Position numbers and translations under genes: made by a program. A stretch of DNA of 64,000 nt from assembly GCA_907163345.1 (NCBI GenBank), contig CAJQUN010000002.1:43315754-43379753 (forward strand). The letters run 5' to 3'. The notes beneath the pieces were generated by a model. It was not told the origin of the DNA and did no database searches. It saw nothing but the letters and a program-made list of their open reading frames with translations. The DNA is from Haberlea rhodopensis (lineage: Eukaryota; Streptophyta; Magnoliopsida; Lamiales; Gesneriaceae). Positions 45,833 to 58,149 of this stretch are shown piece after piece. Position 1 is the stretch's first letter, and each line of letters opens with the position of its first letter.

Positions 45833-46828
45833 ACGTTTCCCAGAAATCAAAGAATCAAGAGTTACAAGCAACAGATCAAAGAGCAAGTTTATCAATCTGT
45901 TTTTGTATCAAGCTGATTGTCCAGACTGATCCGGACCAGACTGATATGCCCGTGCTGATCTGCCAGACTGATCTACCATGCTGATCCGGCCAGACTGATC
46001 TGCCCAAGCTGATCCGGCCAATCCGGTCCGAAATACAAATAGCCCAGAAACCAGAATATGACCGTTGCAAGCTCGGGAATGGTGCAGAACCTTTTCCAAC
46101 GGGCATATTCTTGTGTCTAACGTATATATCATTACTTGGGGCTATATATACATGATTTGGAAGCTCAATAACAGCTGATTGAAGATCAATCCAAGCCTTC
46201 CAAAGCAAACCCACTTGGGATTCATTTGGGGAACTTCAAAGACAAAAGTTGCTAAATGAAGAGCACTCCCCAAACCTTTGGCACCACTTACCTTGCTATA
46301 TCAGATTCATTATGGAATTATTTGTGCCTTTGTATTCACTCTATTCATTGTATTTGTGAGCTAAAATAGAAGAGTGAATACCATTGTAACGGTTGATGAT
46401 TTATCACAACCGATGAGAAGTCTTTGTATGTGAGACATTAAAGAACATACATAGTTGAGTTGTTAGGAGTTCTAGTTGGATGGGGAATTCCCAACTGGAT
46501 CGGGTTTGTACAACGGGATTGTATAAATCAAAGTCTTCTAGTGGAATCCTTCCATGCGGTGGAAGAAGGGGAGACGTAGAAGGATTACACCACCTTCAAA
46601 CTTCCATAAACAAATGCTTGTTTATTTACTTTACTTGCATATCTTTAAAATGCATTTCAAATGATTAATCGGTTTAGAGCGGGTTATGTCGAGTGTCTTC
46701 CGCTCGATTTTGTAATCGAACTCGATATTATCTCTCGGTGCATTAATTCAATAACACGAGCTATTGAAGCTCAAGTTGGTTGAACTCGGGTGTGGAATGG
46801 CAACCCACCCCCGGAATCGATCCTGACA

Positions 46829-47685
46829 AGTGGTATCAGAGCCAGGTTGTTCTTGGAAAGCATTTTAACCGATTTTTTTTGCAGATATCTTTTAAAATCA
46901 TTTTCAAAATTTTTCATGAGCATGAAATTATTTTCATAGCATATTTTTTCAAAACTTGGTGTATGAAAATTTTTAGCATAAAAATCAATTTCATTGCATT
47001 CATTTTGCACGAAAATTAATTTTAAAATCTATTTCAAAGTTTTAATTTCGTTCAATATGCTTTAAACTCATTTTAAGTTTAAAATTTTTATTTTGAGATT
47101 TTATCTAACAATTTTCGAAGCATTTTAGTTTTTCTGGCAGCTTGCAGCGACTTTGGGAAAATTGACATAACTTCTTGCTCGGATGTCCAAATGACGAACC
47201 GGTTTTTGCGTTGCAAACTAGACTCATAGAGGATTGTAACGGTATAGGTCTTGCAGCCTAATTCTTCACGAGGAGATACAAGTTATTCTGTAAAGTTGGA
47301 CTAAGTGTGCTGCCACCGCTGAAAGATGAAACGGACATTGTTGAGTTTTGTAAAGAAATTCAAATTTGTTGCCAAGTATGCTACATGCATCATCAAAAGA
47401 GGTTATTTTTATTCAAAATTTAATGTGCTTTGCATTTTTTTAATTTGTTTTAGCCTACCCCATTTGCCCCTCTCTTGCTCAAATTTTCAAACATTTTAAA
47501 ATTAAGGGGGAGAGTTTAATCTCAATCCTTGAGGGGGAGTAAATTTTATTTGTCTTCCTTTTTGATTCACACAAAAAGGGGGAGAAATATGTTGTTTAAA
47601 AAATATGATTTTTCTTGTTATGCAACATTGTGCTTTAATGTTCATATTTTTATTCAAGTTTTGTGATCATCAAAAAGGGGGAGAT
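46829..47685 (+). other. Internal region of element A, non-coding
   Basis: It starts with a tRNA-Met-type PBS and ends with a polypurine tract, CAAAAAGGGGGAGATTG. Three more GGGGGAG tracts lie within the last 190 bp (47506, 47533, 47578). I see no gag or pol motif. The arrangement matches the 3' part of SIRE-type copia elements. Confidence 0.8.
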
Positions 47686-50600
47686 TGTTGGATTTTGGAA
47701 ACCCGAATAATCTTGATTTTGATGTTAACAAAACTTGTTATTGTGTTGCTAACATATTTCATCAAGTGTGCAGTTCATAGATCGTATTTAAGAGCTTGAT
47801 GAATTACAAAGAAGTAGCTTGAAAATATCAAGTTGAACCAAGACTGAAATTCTGGCAGAGCGGATTGTTTCGATCATATCTCATAGCTCGGATATCGAAA
47901 TGGCGTGCGTTCAAATTGGTTGAACAGCCAACTCAAAATACTAAAAGTCATATTTCACAACAGATCGGCTAGTTCGAATGTTATCAAGGAGAAAAGACGC
48001 CTGCAAGATCGAGCTGTACCGCGAAGAAACAGCAAGCTGTTTTAGCAAGCAACTGTCAGTCTGGTGGGCATAACTCTTAGCTCGCTTATCGGAACGAGAC
48101 GATTCAGTATGGATTGGAAAGCTAAGACAAATATCTACAAGTCATCCTGGAAGTGAAAGACTGAATCGGACGTTACAATGTCCAAAAGGCTACTGCAAGT
48201 CACGCCATGTGACGCCTGTAAGATCGAGCTGTTTCAGCAAGCAACTGTCAGTCTGTTGGCCATAACTCTTAGCTCGCTTATCGGAACGGAACGATTCAGT
48301 ATGGGTTGGAAAGCTAAGACAAAGATCTACAAGTAAAATTCGGAAATGAAAGACTGAGTCGGACATTAAGATGGCCAAAAAGCTTTTGCAAGTAACGCCA
48401 TGTGCTGCTACATCCAGCAAACAGACAGCAGGAGTATCGCCTCGTATTTCGAGCATAACTCTCTCATAAGAACTCGAAATCGAGCGATTCTTTATTCCGT
48501 GGAAAGCTAAGAGAAAGGGCTACAACTTTCATGTAGATCACTTTGCACAGAAATCAAAGAATCAAGAGTTACAAGCAACAGATCAAGAAGCAAGTTTATC
48601 AATCTGTTTTTGTATCAAGCTGATTGTCCAGACTGATCCGGACCAGACTGATCTGCTCGTGCTGATCCAGACCAGACTGATATGCCCGTGCTGATCTGCC
48701 AGACTGATCTACCATGCTGATCCGGCCAGACTGATCTGCCCAAGCTGATCCGGCCAATCCGGTCCAAAATACAAATAGCCCAGAAACCAGAATATGGCCG
48801 TTGCAAGCTCGGGAATGGTGCAGAACCTTTTCCAAAGGGTATATTCTTGTGTCTAACGTATATCATTACTTGGGGCTATATATACATGATTTGGAAGCTC
48901 AATAACAGCTGATTGAAGATCAATCCAAGCATTCCAAAGCAAACCCACTTGGGATTCATTTGGGGAACTTCAAAGACAAAAGTTGCTAAATGAAGAGCAC
49001 TCCCCAAACCTTTGGCACCACTTACCTTGCTATATCAGATTCATTATGGAATCATTTGTGCCTTTGTATTCACTCTATTCATTGTATTTGTAATACCCCA
49101 AAAATCTCAATTACAAAATTAGACAAAATAAGTTGAAGCTATCAAAAATAAATCCATCATAATGGTAAAATATTGAAACAAAATTCACTAGGCATCAAAA
49201 ATACCATTTATCACACTAAATTCAAATATATATTTAAATCAAAGAAATAATAAATAAAAATAACGATAATAATCTAAATAATAATATATAAAAAAACTAA
49301 TCATTTTGAATTAATTTTAAAAACTTAATATTTGGCAACTTACCCCAACACTTGTCCACACTTCAACACCCTAACACATGCACACAACCCCTATAAATAC
49401 CCCCAATTTCATCAGATTTAATTCACAAATTCAAGAGCAAGTTTGAGAGAGAGTGTGTAGGAAATAGGTAGAAAATATGGTGAAAATAAGAAAATTATGA
49501 GGAAAAATACCAAATCTCCTCCAAAAAATCCGAAAATTTCACACAATCATCCTTATATACCCAGAAAACATTTAGTATAGGACGTGTTCAAAAATCAGTA
49601 TCCAAATTCGTCTAGAAAATCAAAATCGTGAAGAACTGTGAGCTGTCCAAAGCCCAGAAAACCCATTTCAAGGTATTGGTTTCAAGCTACAATTTCGTGC
49701 CTTTCTAAAACGATTTTAAACTTGGAGTCTAAATGAAAGTTGTTCAAAATGTGTTAAATCTTATGGGTATGTCGACCGATGGCCCAAACAGCCGTCGTAC
49801 GAACTGATTTCCGGCAACGAAAACACCTCGTTAATCATTTCGAAAAATAGAATTCTGGGCAAAATTGGTTGGGAATTTCAAAATGTTTTCTAAACAAAAG
49901 TTGTAGATCGGAACGAGACAAACCTGCTGTAAAAATTTCAGCCGGGCGTGGCCTCCGGATCAAAGCCACACGCCGGCACGGAGGCGAGTGTAACGCACGC
50001 GCCGGCGACTTTCTCAAAATTCCGGTTGACGAACGTTGCTGGACTGATTTAAGGCATTTCTGGAAAGTTTCGTGACGTTTCGACTTATGGTTAAATTATC
50101 ATGAATTTTTAAAGTCTTATTCAAAATTACCCGGACAAGTTTTGTACAAAAATGATTTGCAGAAGATTCAACAACATATATTGGTTGCTAATCACCATAA
50201 ATTACTTATATTATGTTAATAGGAATTTAATTGGCAACTGGGTTCAAAACCGAGTCAATCCAGTAAGACATCAAATAGTGAGGTGAGGTGTATTACATAT
50301 TTCTTGTTATTTAGCTTATTTGGCATTTGACCTGGAATTTACATTATCTTGTTATTCATTATCTCACCTTTTATATATTGTCATCATATTGTACATTATC
50401 TCGTTCCATTGGTCATATTGATCTGCATGTTTAATTATCTTGAATGTCATCGATTACTAATCGATTCATTTGATTGAACGAATCCTTTGACTGAATGATC
50501 GAATGAATGGATCCCTGGATATTTATCCACTGGACAACGCGGCTTCGGCCCGGAAAGTGAGTCCAATGAACAACGGATGACAGTCCGGGTATATGGTTCA

Positions 50601-51713
50601 TCTGAACAACGCGCACCGTTTTACGGTCCGGAGAATGGTTCATCTTGGCTCGTAAATGACTGAATGTACAGATCCTATCTGAATATGTGGGGAAAAGTGC
50701 TACATCGAACTGTCCGGTGGGAGCCACCTCTTTAGCCCACGATATTCACTCTAAAATCCTATATCGTCACTGTTCATTATTGACAATTACTTGATTGCAA
50801 GATCTTTGTTACATGACATAACATATTGATACATTACACTGTTTGATAATTACAGATATTAAAGCTAATGTTATTCTCTCACTAAGTCCCCAAAGACTTA
50901 ACCTCTGTTTTCCTTGTAATTTATTGTGAGTTCCAGATACAGGAGTACCGGAGCTAGAACCGGAGGGAAATTAGGAAAAATGGAAATGTTGGCTTACCGG
51001 GACTGTTATAGTATTTTCTCTTTTATTAAGTGTCGGACCATTATAAGGAGTTTGTACTAGGATGTATTTTGTTACTGATTAGAATGTATAAACGCTTCCG
51101 CTACTAAAAATGAATGTTTGACTAAACGTTTCCGCTATTTCCGAAAAGGTTTAAAACCCTCTATGCGTAATGTTCTTAGAGAATGTGGTACCGGATAAGG
51201 GTTAAAGTAATATATGCCCGAGTCGGGTCCCACAGTATTTGTGAGCTAAAATAGAAGAGTGAATACCATTGGAACGGTTGATGATTTATCACAACCGATG
51301 AGAGGTCTTTGTATGTGAGACATTAAAGAACATGCATAGTTGAGTTGCTAGGAGTTCTAGTTGGATGGGGAATTCCCAACTGGATCGGGTTTGTACAACA
51401 GGATTGTATAAATCAAAGTCTTCTAGTGGAATCCTTCCATGCGGTGGAAGAAGGGGAGACGTAGAAGGATTACACCACCTTCGAACTTCCATAAACAAAT
51501 GCTTGTTTATTTACTTTACTTGCATATCTTTAAAATACCTTTCAAATGATTAATCGGTTTAGAGCGGGTTATGTCGAGTGTCTTCCGCTCGATTTTGTAA
51601 TCGAACTCGATATAATCTCTCGGTGCATTAATTCAAGAACACGAGCTATTGAAGCTCAAGTTGGTTGAACTCGGGTGTGGAATGGCAACCCACCCCCGGA
51701 ATCGATCCTGACA
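47686..51713 (+). repeat. Element A 3' LTR, split by a solo LTR
   Basis: The LTR sequence is 47686-49088 plus 51240-51713. It matches the 5' LTR except for scattered substitutions and one extra ~29-bp unit in the CTGATCC repeat at about 48645-48690. Confidence 0.88.
49089..51234 (+). mobile_element. Solo LTR, 2,146 bp, gypsy-type
   Basis: TGTAATACCCC to GGGTCCCACA is flanked by the perfect duplication GTATT (49084-49088 and 51235-51239). The uninterrupted sister site is visible in the other LTR of element A (ATTGTATTTGTGAGC near 46350). The ends match Tekay/Del-like gypsy LTRs as I know them. No internal region remains, so it is the product of unequal LTR recombination. Confidence 0.9.
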
Positions 51714-51718
51714 CACTG

Positions 51719-54700
51719 GTTCTCCTACCATAATAAACACATAATCAGTAGTTGATTGACGCTTACCAAGATCACCAGCACGATCTGAATCGACGTATCC
51801 AACTAGACGATTGATCTCGTCTTTTTAAATTTCAGAACAATGTCCATGGTACATTGAATATACCATAGAATCCACTTTACTGCATGACAATGTTCTTTAT
51901 CAGGGTTGTGCATGTATCGGCTCACCATGCTAATGGCATGAGAAATATCAGGTCTTGTGCAAAACATTGCATACATCAGAGCTCCGACAAAATTTGCATA
52001 ATGAATGCAATCCATTTGGTTCATCTCGACATCTGTAGTAAGAGGCATTGGTGCATCTGCTTAAAACGCAGAGCTAACAATGTACTTACATGTTTGGTAT
52101 TCCTATCTATACCAAATCTCTGGAGTACATTATTCATATACCGAGTCTGTGTCAAACAGACTGTGCCTTTCATTCCAAGAATCTTCTTGGTCTCTCCAAG
52201 ATCTTTCATCTCAAATTCCGAGCTTAGCCGAACCTTCAATTTGTCAATCTCTATCTTGCTTTTAGATGCGATAGCATATCATCAACATATAAGAGTAGAT
52301 GATAAAAGAACCATCCTGGAGTTTCTTCAGGTAGACAGAATGATCAATATGGCTGTGTGTACCTCTATTTCTTCATAAAGCCATCAAACATTTGTACCAC
52401 TGTCTTGGTGACTGCTTGAGACAATAGAGTGACTTGTCGAGCTTACAATCCCAACTTTCATGACCGGGAAATTTGAATCCATCAGGTTGAGCCATATAGA
52501 TCTCATTGTCCAAAGTTCCATGAAGGAATGTCATTTCGACATCAAGCTGGGCTAGCTCGAGGTCAAACTGTGCAACCAAAGCTAGTAAGAGTCGAATAGA
52601 CGAATGCTTGACAACAGGTGAGAAAACCTCATCATAGTCTATTCCTTCCTTCTGAGCGTAGCCTTTTGCTACCAGTCTATCTTTGTATCTGATACTGTCT
52701 TCACCCGGTGTACCTTCCTTCTTTGCAAAGACCCATTTACAACCAATCGCTTTCTTTCCTTTAGGAAGTGGAACCAGCTTCCAAGTTTTGTTATGATAAA
52801 TCGATTTCATTTCTTCATCCATCAACGTTTTCCACATAGCATTTTCTGTACTATACATAGCTTCTTTGTAGTTGTACGTAATATCATCTTGCTCAATTGG
52901 AAGAGCGAATGCTACCATATCAGTAAACAAGCAGGTTTTTGGATAATTCTCTTTGGTCTACTGGTAGCAACAGATTCGGGTACTGATGTTGAATATGGTA
53001 TCTCTGTTTGAACAAAGTCATCAATCTGATCGTCAGAGTCTTCTTCAGTATGATCATCAGTCTGAATGGTTGATCTGGAGTTGTGGGAATCTCGAACTCC
53101 ACCTGCCAGTGAGAACTCAGACATTCGCTCTCTTTCTCTGACTCTTTCCGTTTTAGCATTACAGATACGTCAAATGTAACCTATCGGCTTAAGACAATTT
53201 TCTTTGACTCAGGGTTCCACGGACGGAATGCCTTCACTTCTTCACTAAAGCCCATGAAAACAGCCTTCTCAGTTCATGTTCCAACTTTGATATTCTGACG
53301 TGAAAGTATGTAGGACACCCAAATATATGCAAAGAATCATATCAGAAACGGGTAGTCAAGACCATACCTCGTTTGGAGTTTTCCCTTCTAGTGCAGAAGT
53401 TGGTAGCCTGATTGTGATATAAGAGGCATATGACAAGGCTTCAACCCAGAATGCCTTGTTCAGTCCATATTAGGATAACATGCAATGGACTTTATCAATC
53501 AGAGTATGATTCATCCGTTCTGCTACACCATTTTGCTGTGGCATGTCTGGCAATGTGAAATGTCGGACTATTCCTTCTTTCTGGCAGGTTTTCTAAAATG
53601 GGCCTGATTTGTATTCTCCACCATTATCAGAACGGAACCTCTTTATTTTTCTTCTGATTTGGGTTTCGACCATCTTCTTGCAGTTGAGAAAGATATTCAG
53701 AACTTCATCTTTGTGCTTCATAGTACACACCCAGAGATATCTCGAGAAATCATCTATAAATGTAATGAACCAACTTTTATCTCCCAATGAAGCATTCTGA
53801 GAATGTCCCCAAACGTCGGTATGCATATAGTTTAGTATCTTATGGTGCAATGGATAGCGGCACCAAATTTGACATGTGTGCTTGCCCAAGACACCATGTT
53901 TTCAGAAGTTAAGTTTCCCACTTTTGGCACCTTTCAGAATACCTTGATTCATTAATTTTTCCAGAGCCTTCTCACCAGCATGTCCCAAGCGCATATGCTA
54001 GAGCCATGAAGTACCAGGTGAATCTTCACATGTGCTAGTGGAGACTGCAGCTCTCCCAAAGACTATGTGACCATCCAGAAAATATAGATTTGTTTCTCGA
54101 GTTCCTTTCATCTCTAAGAGTGCACCTCGTACAATTTTCACAACTCTGCCCTCCATGGTTATCTTGTAGCCATTGGACTTGAGGACTCCCAAGAGAAATT
54201 AGATTCTTCTTCAGATTAAGAACATATCTCATATTTGTAAGTTGTTTGATCGTACCATCGTGCATCTTAAAGCGGACTGAATCAATGCCTTTTGTCTGAT
54301 AGGCATTGTCCTTGCCCATAAGGACAACTCCACCATTGTTTTCTTCGAAGTCTGAAAACCACTAGCGACGTGGGCACATATGATAAGAACATCCAGAATC
54401 CAGAATACATCTATCAGATGAATTAATGAAGATGATGACGCCGAGAATGCCGAGTCATCTTCATTGTTAGAATTTTGTTTTACCACATTCACTTTGACTT
54501 ATCATTGTTAGGACAATCCTTCTTCCAGTGCCCTTTCTGGTGACAATAGGCACATTAATCCTTTGCATGACGTCTTCGCGTTGATTCTCCTTTGGACTTC
54601 GATTCAAATAGAACGAAAATAAAGGAGCAATCTGCCTCGTCATTTGACTGATTGTTTGTTGTTAGATGTGGTATCTCTACGATCATGCTGATCTTTTCTC

Positions 54701-55383
54701 CGATATTCATTGTTTACCAAAGCATTGGAAATATCCTTGAATTTGACTTTGTCTTTGCCGTATAACAAATTCATGGTCAGATGATCATAAGATTCAGTCA
54801 GGGAATTCAACAACAATAACAACATATCTTCATCTTTAGCTTCAACCTCCAAATTTTGCAGACCGGTAATAATTTTGTTGAAATTATCTAGATGCTCAAT
54901 CATTGGTGTACATTTCTTATTGAAAAAAGCTTCTTTTTCAGATAGATCCGGTTCTCTATGTTTTTTCGTCATGTATTTTTCCTCCATCTTCTTCCACAGA
55001 CTTGTTGCGGTAGTCACTTTCATGACAAAGTACTTCTGCTCCTTGGATAAGCAGAGCCGGATCGTGCCGCAAGCTTGTTTGTTGACATAGTTTCAATCCT
55101 CATGTGGCATGTCCTTGTGCTTGGACTCCAAGGCTATATTAAATCCTTCACAGAATAAGATATCTAATACTTCACATTGCCACATGCCAAAGTTGTTGGT
55201 GCCATCAAATTTCTCCACCTCGAACTTTGCATTTGATAGCATGGTTCGTCTCACTGAACCGCTAGAGATGCTTCTTGATCCATTATTTCGACCTTTCAGG
55301 TAGCTTTTCAGCAGAAATGGATGAAGCCGAAGGGTCAAAATAGTAGGGAAACAGTCCCCCTCGTCAAATCGGGCGTAAAACAA
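51719..55383 (-). pseudogene. Gag-pol polyprotein of element C, multiply broken
   Basis: In minus-strand order: gag at 55383-54640 (NFGMWQCEVLDIL, LLLLNSLTESYDHL), zinc-knuckle and protease region at about 54540-54330, GAG-pre-integrase remnants near 54000, integrase core at 53889-53593 (HTDVWGHS, FITFIDDFSRYLWV, RFRSDNGGEY), RT at 52930-52373 (GCKWVFAKKEG, YKDRLVAKGYAQKEG, QPDGFKFPGHE) and the RT C-part at 52239-51803 (RPDISHAISMVSRYM). At least six frame changes or stops separate these pieces. The last codons before 51719 (FIMVGEPV) run into element A. Confidence 0.9.
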
Positions 55384-55901
55384 TCAAAATTGGGTTGTTT
55401 TGGTCTTGACTGGTTTGACCAAACTGGCTGGTTCGGTTTCGTCCGGTTTTGTTGGACTGGTTTGGTACTGGCCGAGACGAGCTGGATAGAGGCCGTGGGT
55501 CGGGTCGGATTCTGGGCCAGGTCTTGGGCTAAAATTGTGTAAAGTTTGGGCCAGACCTTTGATTTGTGCTGGACCAAAGCATGATGGACTAAACCAAAAG
55601 CTATGATGGACTGGTTGTGTCAGAAATTGGGCAGGGCCACTCGGACATGGGCATGCCTAATCCATTTCAAAATGAAAAAAACGAATCATATCTTCTTCAC
55701 CACAGAACTTGCAAGTTTTTTTTTTTTTTTGAAAAAAAATTTCAAAACTGTAATTTCTTTTTCTCGCTGACTCGGAAGTCAAAATTACAAACCGAAAACT
55801 ATTCCAGACTCCGTCGACCAGATGAAGTGGTATGATCATAAATCAATTTCGGGCACTTCCAATTTTCTGGAATTTCACGAGCACATGGCTCTGATACCAT
55901 T

Positions 55902-56324
55902 TGTTGTGCCAGAATACCTAAAATAAAGTGTAAACGTCATACACACAAGAACATAAATATTTACGTGGTTGGCCAATTGCCTACATCCACGGGAGGCAAC
56001 CGCCATTTATTGAAAAATTTAGACGAGAATTACAAAGTCTCCAGTATCACCTCACAACTCACAGAAACATATACAAATGGTTAAAAGTTTGTTATTGAGT
56101 GATCTCAGATTGATGGATGAATTTCCAGAGGAAGAGTTGATGGATTTATATAGGTGCACAAACCCTTCGATGGACAATTTCATGCCAACTTGTATTACTA
56201 CCATTGTTGAATTCCAAGGTGTGCCACCTTCCACACCTTCCAAGCCTCCAAATCAACAGTATTGCATGTGGAAAATTAACCACCGGCCATGACCATTCAA
56301 AGCTTCTGGAAATGGCTTTTTACA
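55902..56324 (-). repeat. Element C 5' LTR
   Basis: TGTTGTGCCAGAATACCTAA to GGCTTTTTACA. The PBS complement CTCTGATACCATT precedes it at 55889-55901. Confidence 0.88.
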
Positions 56325-57149
56325 TGATCGCCATCTTGATCCAATTCACGAAAAGAACGAACCGCGCTTTTACGACTTGATCTCGAAGTTTGGCTCGAGT
56401 CTTGATCATGATGTCTCATTTCAGAATCAAACATCTGCATAAGCGTCATCATGGATATCCACCTCCGATCCATCCCATCTTCAATTTCCTCGCTAGGCTC
56501 CGAGGCATCTGCATCAAAGCCCTCCCACCGTCAGCACTCAAACCAAAATGGTTTCGTTCAATCACATAATCACCAAAAAATAGTTCTCCTGGATTTGATG
56601 ACCTTGTGGTGCTCATCACATCTTCCCTCTCTTGCTCATGCTCTAGATCTCTCCATTGTTGTTTCAGAGTAGGGTCCAATTCATATGGCAGCTCTTTGTA
56701 TGTTCCAATAAATGAGCACTTATCCTGGTTGCAAGTTCGTTTCTTTGCGTTGAGATGGTCTCGTGCTGGCTCCACAACAGTCCAACCCTTCACTTGACCC
56801 CTACAAAGGGGACATGCGAGTTTTGTAGCTTTATAATTAGCAACCAACCAACCTGACAATGAATCCATCGCTTCAATATCATACGAATCAAAAACTGGTG
56901 TGTTGTTAGGTGGCATTAGCTGGCTCCACAACAGTCCAGGCAGTTTGAATGGCGGAAGTTTGTTCCACACATGTAGGGTAGGCAACCTTTATCATGAGAG
57001 GAACACATGAGAAGAATAGTATTATGAGGAAACTCCATGCATATTGAACAAGTGGCATCCTCCCAATCTTGGATGAATGTTTTCGTGCAATTATTTTGCA
57101 TAGCAATCTTATAAGGATGACTAATTTCAATAGAGCAAAAAGACTTCAC
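56325..57149 (-). pseudogene. DUF1644 zinc-finger-like protein, pseudogene
   Basis: The minus strand encodes the family signature CSICMEFPHNTILLMCSSHD followed by GCLPYMC and HSNCLD, then CPLCRGQVKGWTVVEPAR and CNQDKCSFIGTYKEL. DUF1644 proteins are plant proteins with RING/C2H2-like Cys-His pairs and unknown biochemical role. The frame is lost after HSNCLD (about 56935). The HxxxxHP-type block expected after GTYKEL appears deleted (GTYKELPYELDPTL). A second frameshift lies near 56530. Copia element C then splits the C-terminus, whose last 14 codons are at 34448-34489. No in-frame ATG precedes KSFCSIEIS, so an upstream exon is missing or lost. Assembly errors could explain single frameshifts but not the deletion. 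Confidence 0.8.
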
Positions 57150-57515
57150 AATATAGAAAACCGCGAGACTCGTCTACACAAATTCAAGAGTTCAGTAGCT
57201 TCAATAGATTGTAAATTGTCAAATGGCAGAATTCAAGAAAAACAGAACTTGTCACAGTAACAGTTGTAGAGCAACAAAGCATGTAGCTTCGGTCAAGAAC
57301 ACCGTAAAACACATGCCAAGAGGAGTGGAAATGGTAGAATATTTTCCTTTTTATGCCCAAATAAATAGACCAAAGCATTAAGTTAGGCAACCTTATTATA
57401 ACAATACGTAATAAAAACAGACCACTCCAAATGTTGCTTATGTCTGACTCATTTGCCACTTTAACTGAAATATCCTAGTTAATAGGCAGTACTTTCTTGG
57501 CTATCCATATGTTAG
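57150..57515. other. Upstream flank of the DUF1644 pseudogene
   Basis: No promoter element or exon could be recognised with confidence. Confidence 0.4.
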
Positions 57516-57604
57516 TGTTCAATGGGGGTAGATCCATCTATTCATTGGGAATACTCACATCCAACGTCATTGAGAATATTCTCAATAAAATGATGGATCT
57601 ACCC
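57516..57604. repeat. Small foldback element
   Basis: GGGTAGATCCATC at the left faces GATGGATCTACCC at the right. Inner arms contain TTGGGAATACTC and GAGAATATTCTC. It is about 85 bp, probably a MITE relic. Confidence 0.6.
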
Positions 57605-58149
57605 GTGAGGCACTACGCCATTGGTAGCCAAAAACATTTCGTAATAGGCAATGTATCCGGGGAAAAAACAAATGACCAAAGTCTCAAATTCTCACAGTAC
57701 CTCGAGGTTGTATTTACTAAACAAGTAGAAAATATAATTCATCGACAGCCGTTCTGAAAAGTCAATGGCAGGGGCGTAACCATGAATTTTGCATAGGGGG
57801 TTGGAGGGGAAGGTGTTGCGAGGGTCAAGAGGGCGGCCCCCTTGAGAGAGTTCGGGTGGAGCCCATGAAAGAATTTTTGGAGATTCATTGCTCGTGGCCC
57901 ATTCGGTCCTTTCATTTTTTTACCGGGGAAAATAATATATTTCTCCACATCCATAAATTTTACTCATTATTTCATTCTCAAACTTTTGTATAAATACTTT
58001 ATAATTCATTTAATTTAAATTTCAAATTAATATATTAAATGAGTTTAAATTTTGATAGCAAAAATTTTACAAGAATTTTTTTTAAAAGAAATAATTAGTT
58101 ACTAAAAATGATGTATCTACATATTTTTTAAAAATACGACAAATAAGTA
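57605..58149. other. Non-coding, with a possible DNA-transposon end
   Basis: CAGGGGCGTAACCATGAATT at 57768 resembles CAGGGGCGxA starts of plant DNA transposons, but no matching inverted end was found before 58520. The rest is AT-rich. Confidence 0.35.

Larger units (their letters stand above)
35267..46828 (+). repeat. Element A 5' LTR, split by element B
   Basis: The LTR sequence is 35267-36126 plus 45838-46828. It contains a ~200-bp direct duplication (AAGATCGAGCTGT... at about 35587 and 35803) and clustered CTGATCCGGxC words at 45915-46030. Confidence 0.88.
35267..51713 (+). mobile_element. Non-autonomous SIRE-like LTR retrotransposon A (contains B and a solo LTR)
   Basis: The ends are TGTTGGGTTTTGGAAACCCG and GGAATCGATCCTGACA, with the perfect target duplication CACTG (35262-35266 and 51714-51718). 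Two LTRs of about 1,851 and 1,877 bp, once younger insertions are removed, bracket only 857 bp of internal DNA. The PBS GTGGTATCAGAGCC is at 46830 and purine tracts end at 47685. No gag or pol is encoded, so it must be moved by enzymes of another element. Confidence 0.9.
34490..56324 (-). mobile_element. Ty1-copia retrotransposon C, split by element A
   Basis: LTRs at 34490-34925 and 55902-56324 and the target duplication TGATC define the ends. The PBS (TGGTATCAGAGCC on the minus strand) lies just inside 55902, and a purine tract just inside 34925. Removing element A (35267-51713) and its 5-bp duplication leaves about 5.38 kb, a normal copia length. The LTRs differ by many substitutions and small indels, so C is older than A, B and D. 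Confidence 0.9.

Noticed and set aside
45739..46214. ORFs with DQSGRISM-like repeats
   Set aside because: They translate the CTGATCC repeat of element A's LTR on either strand; the same peptides appear at 48599-48866.
57739..57954. 71-residue minus ORF (PLPLTFQNGC end)
   Set aside because: It resembles translated ends of plant DNA transposons, with no domain and no start context.
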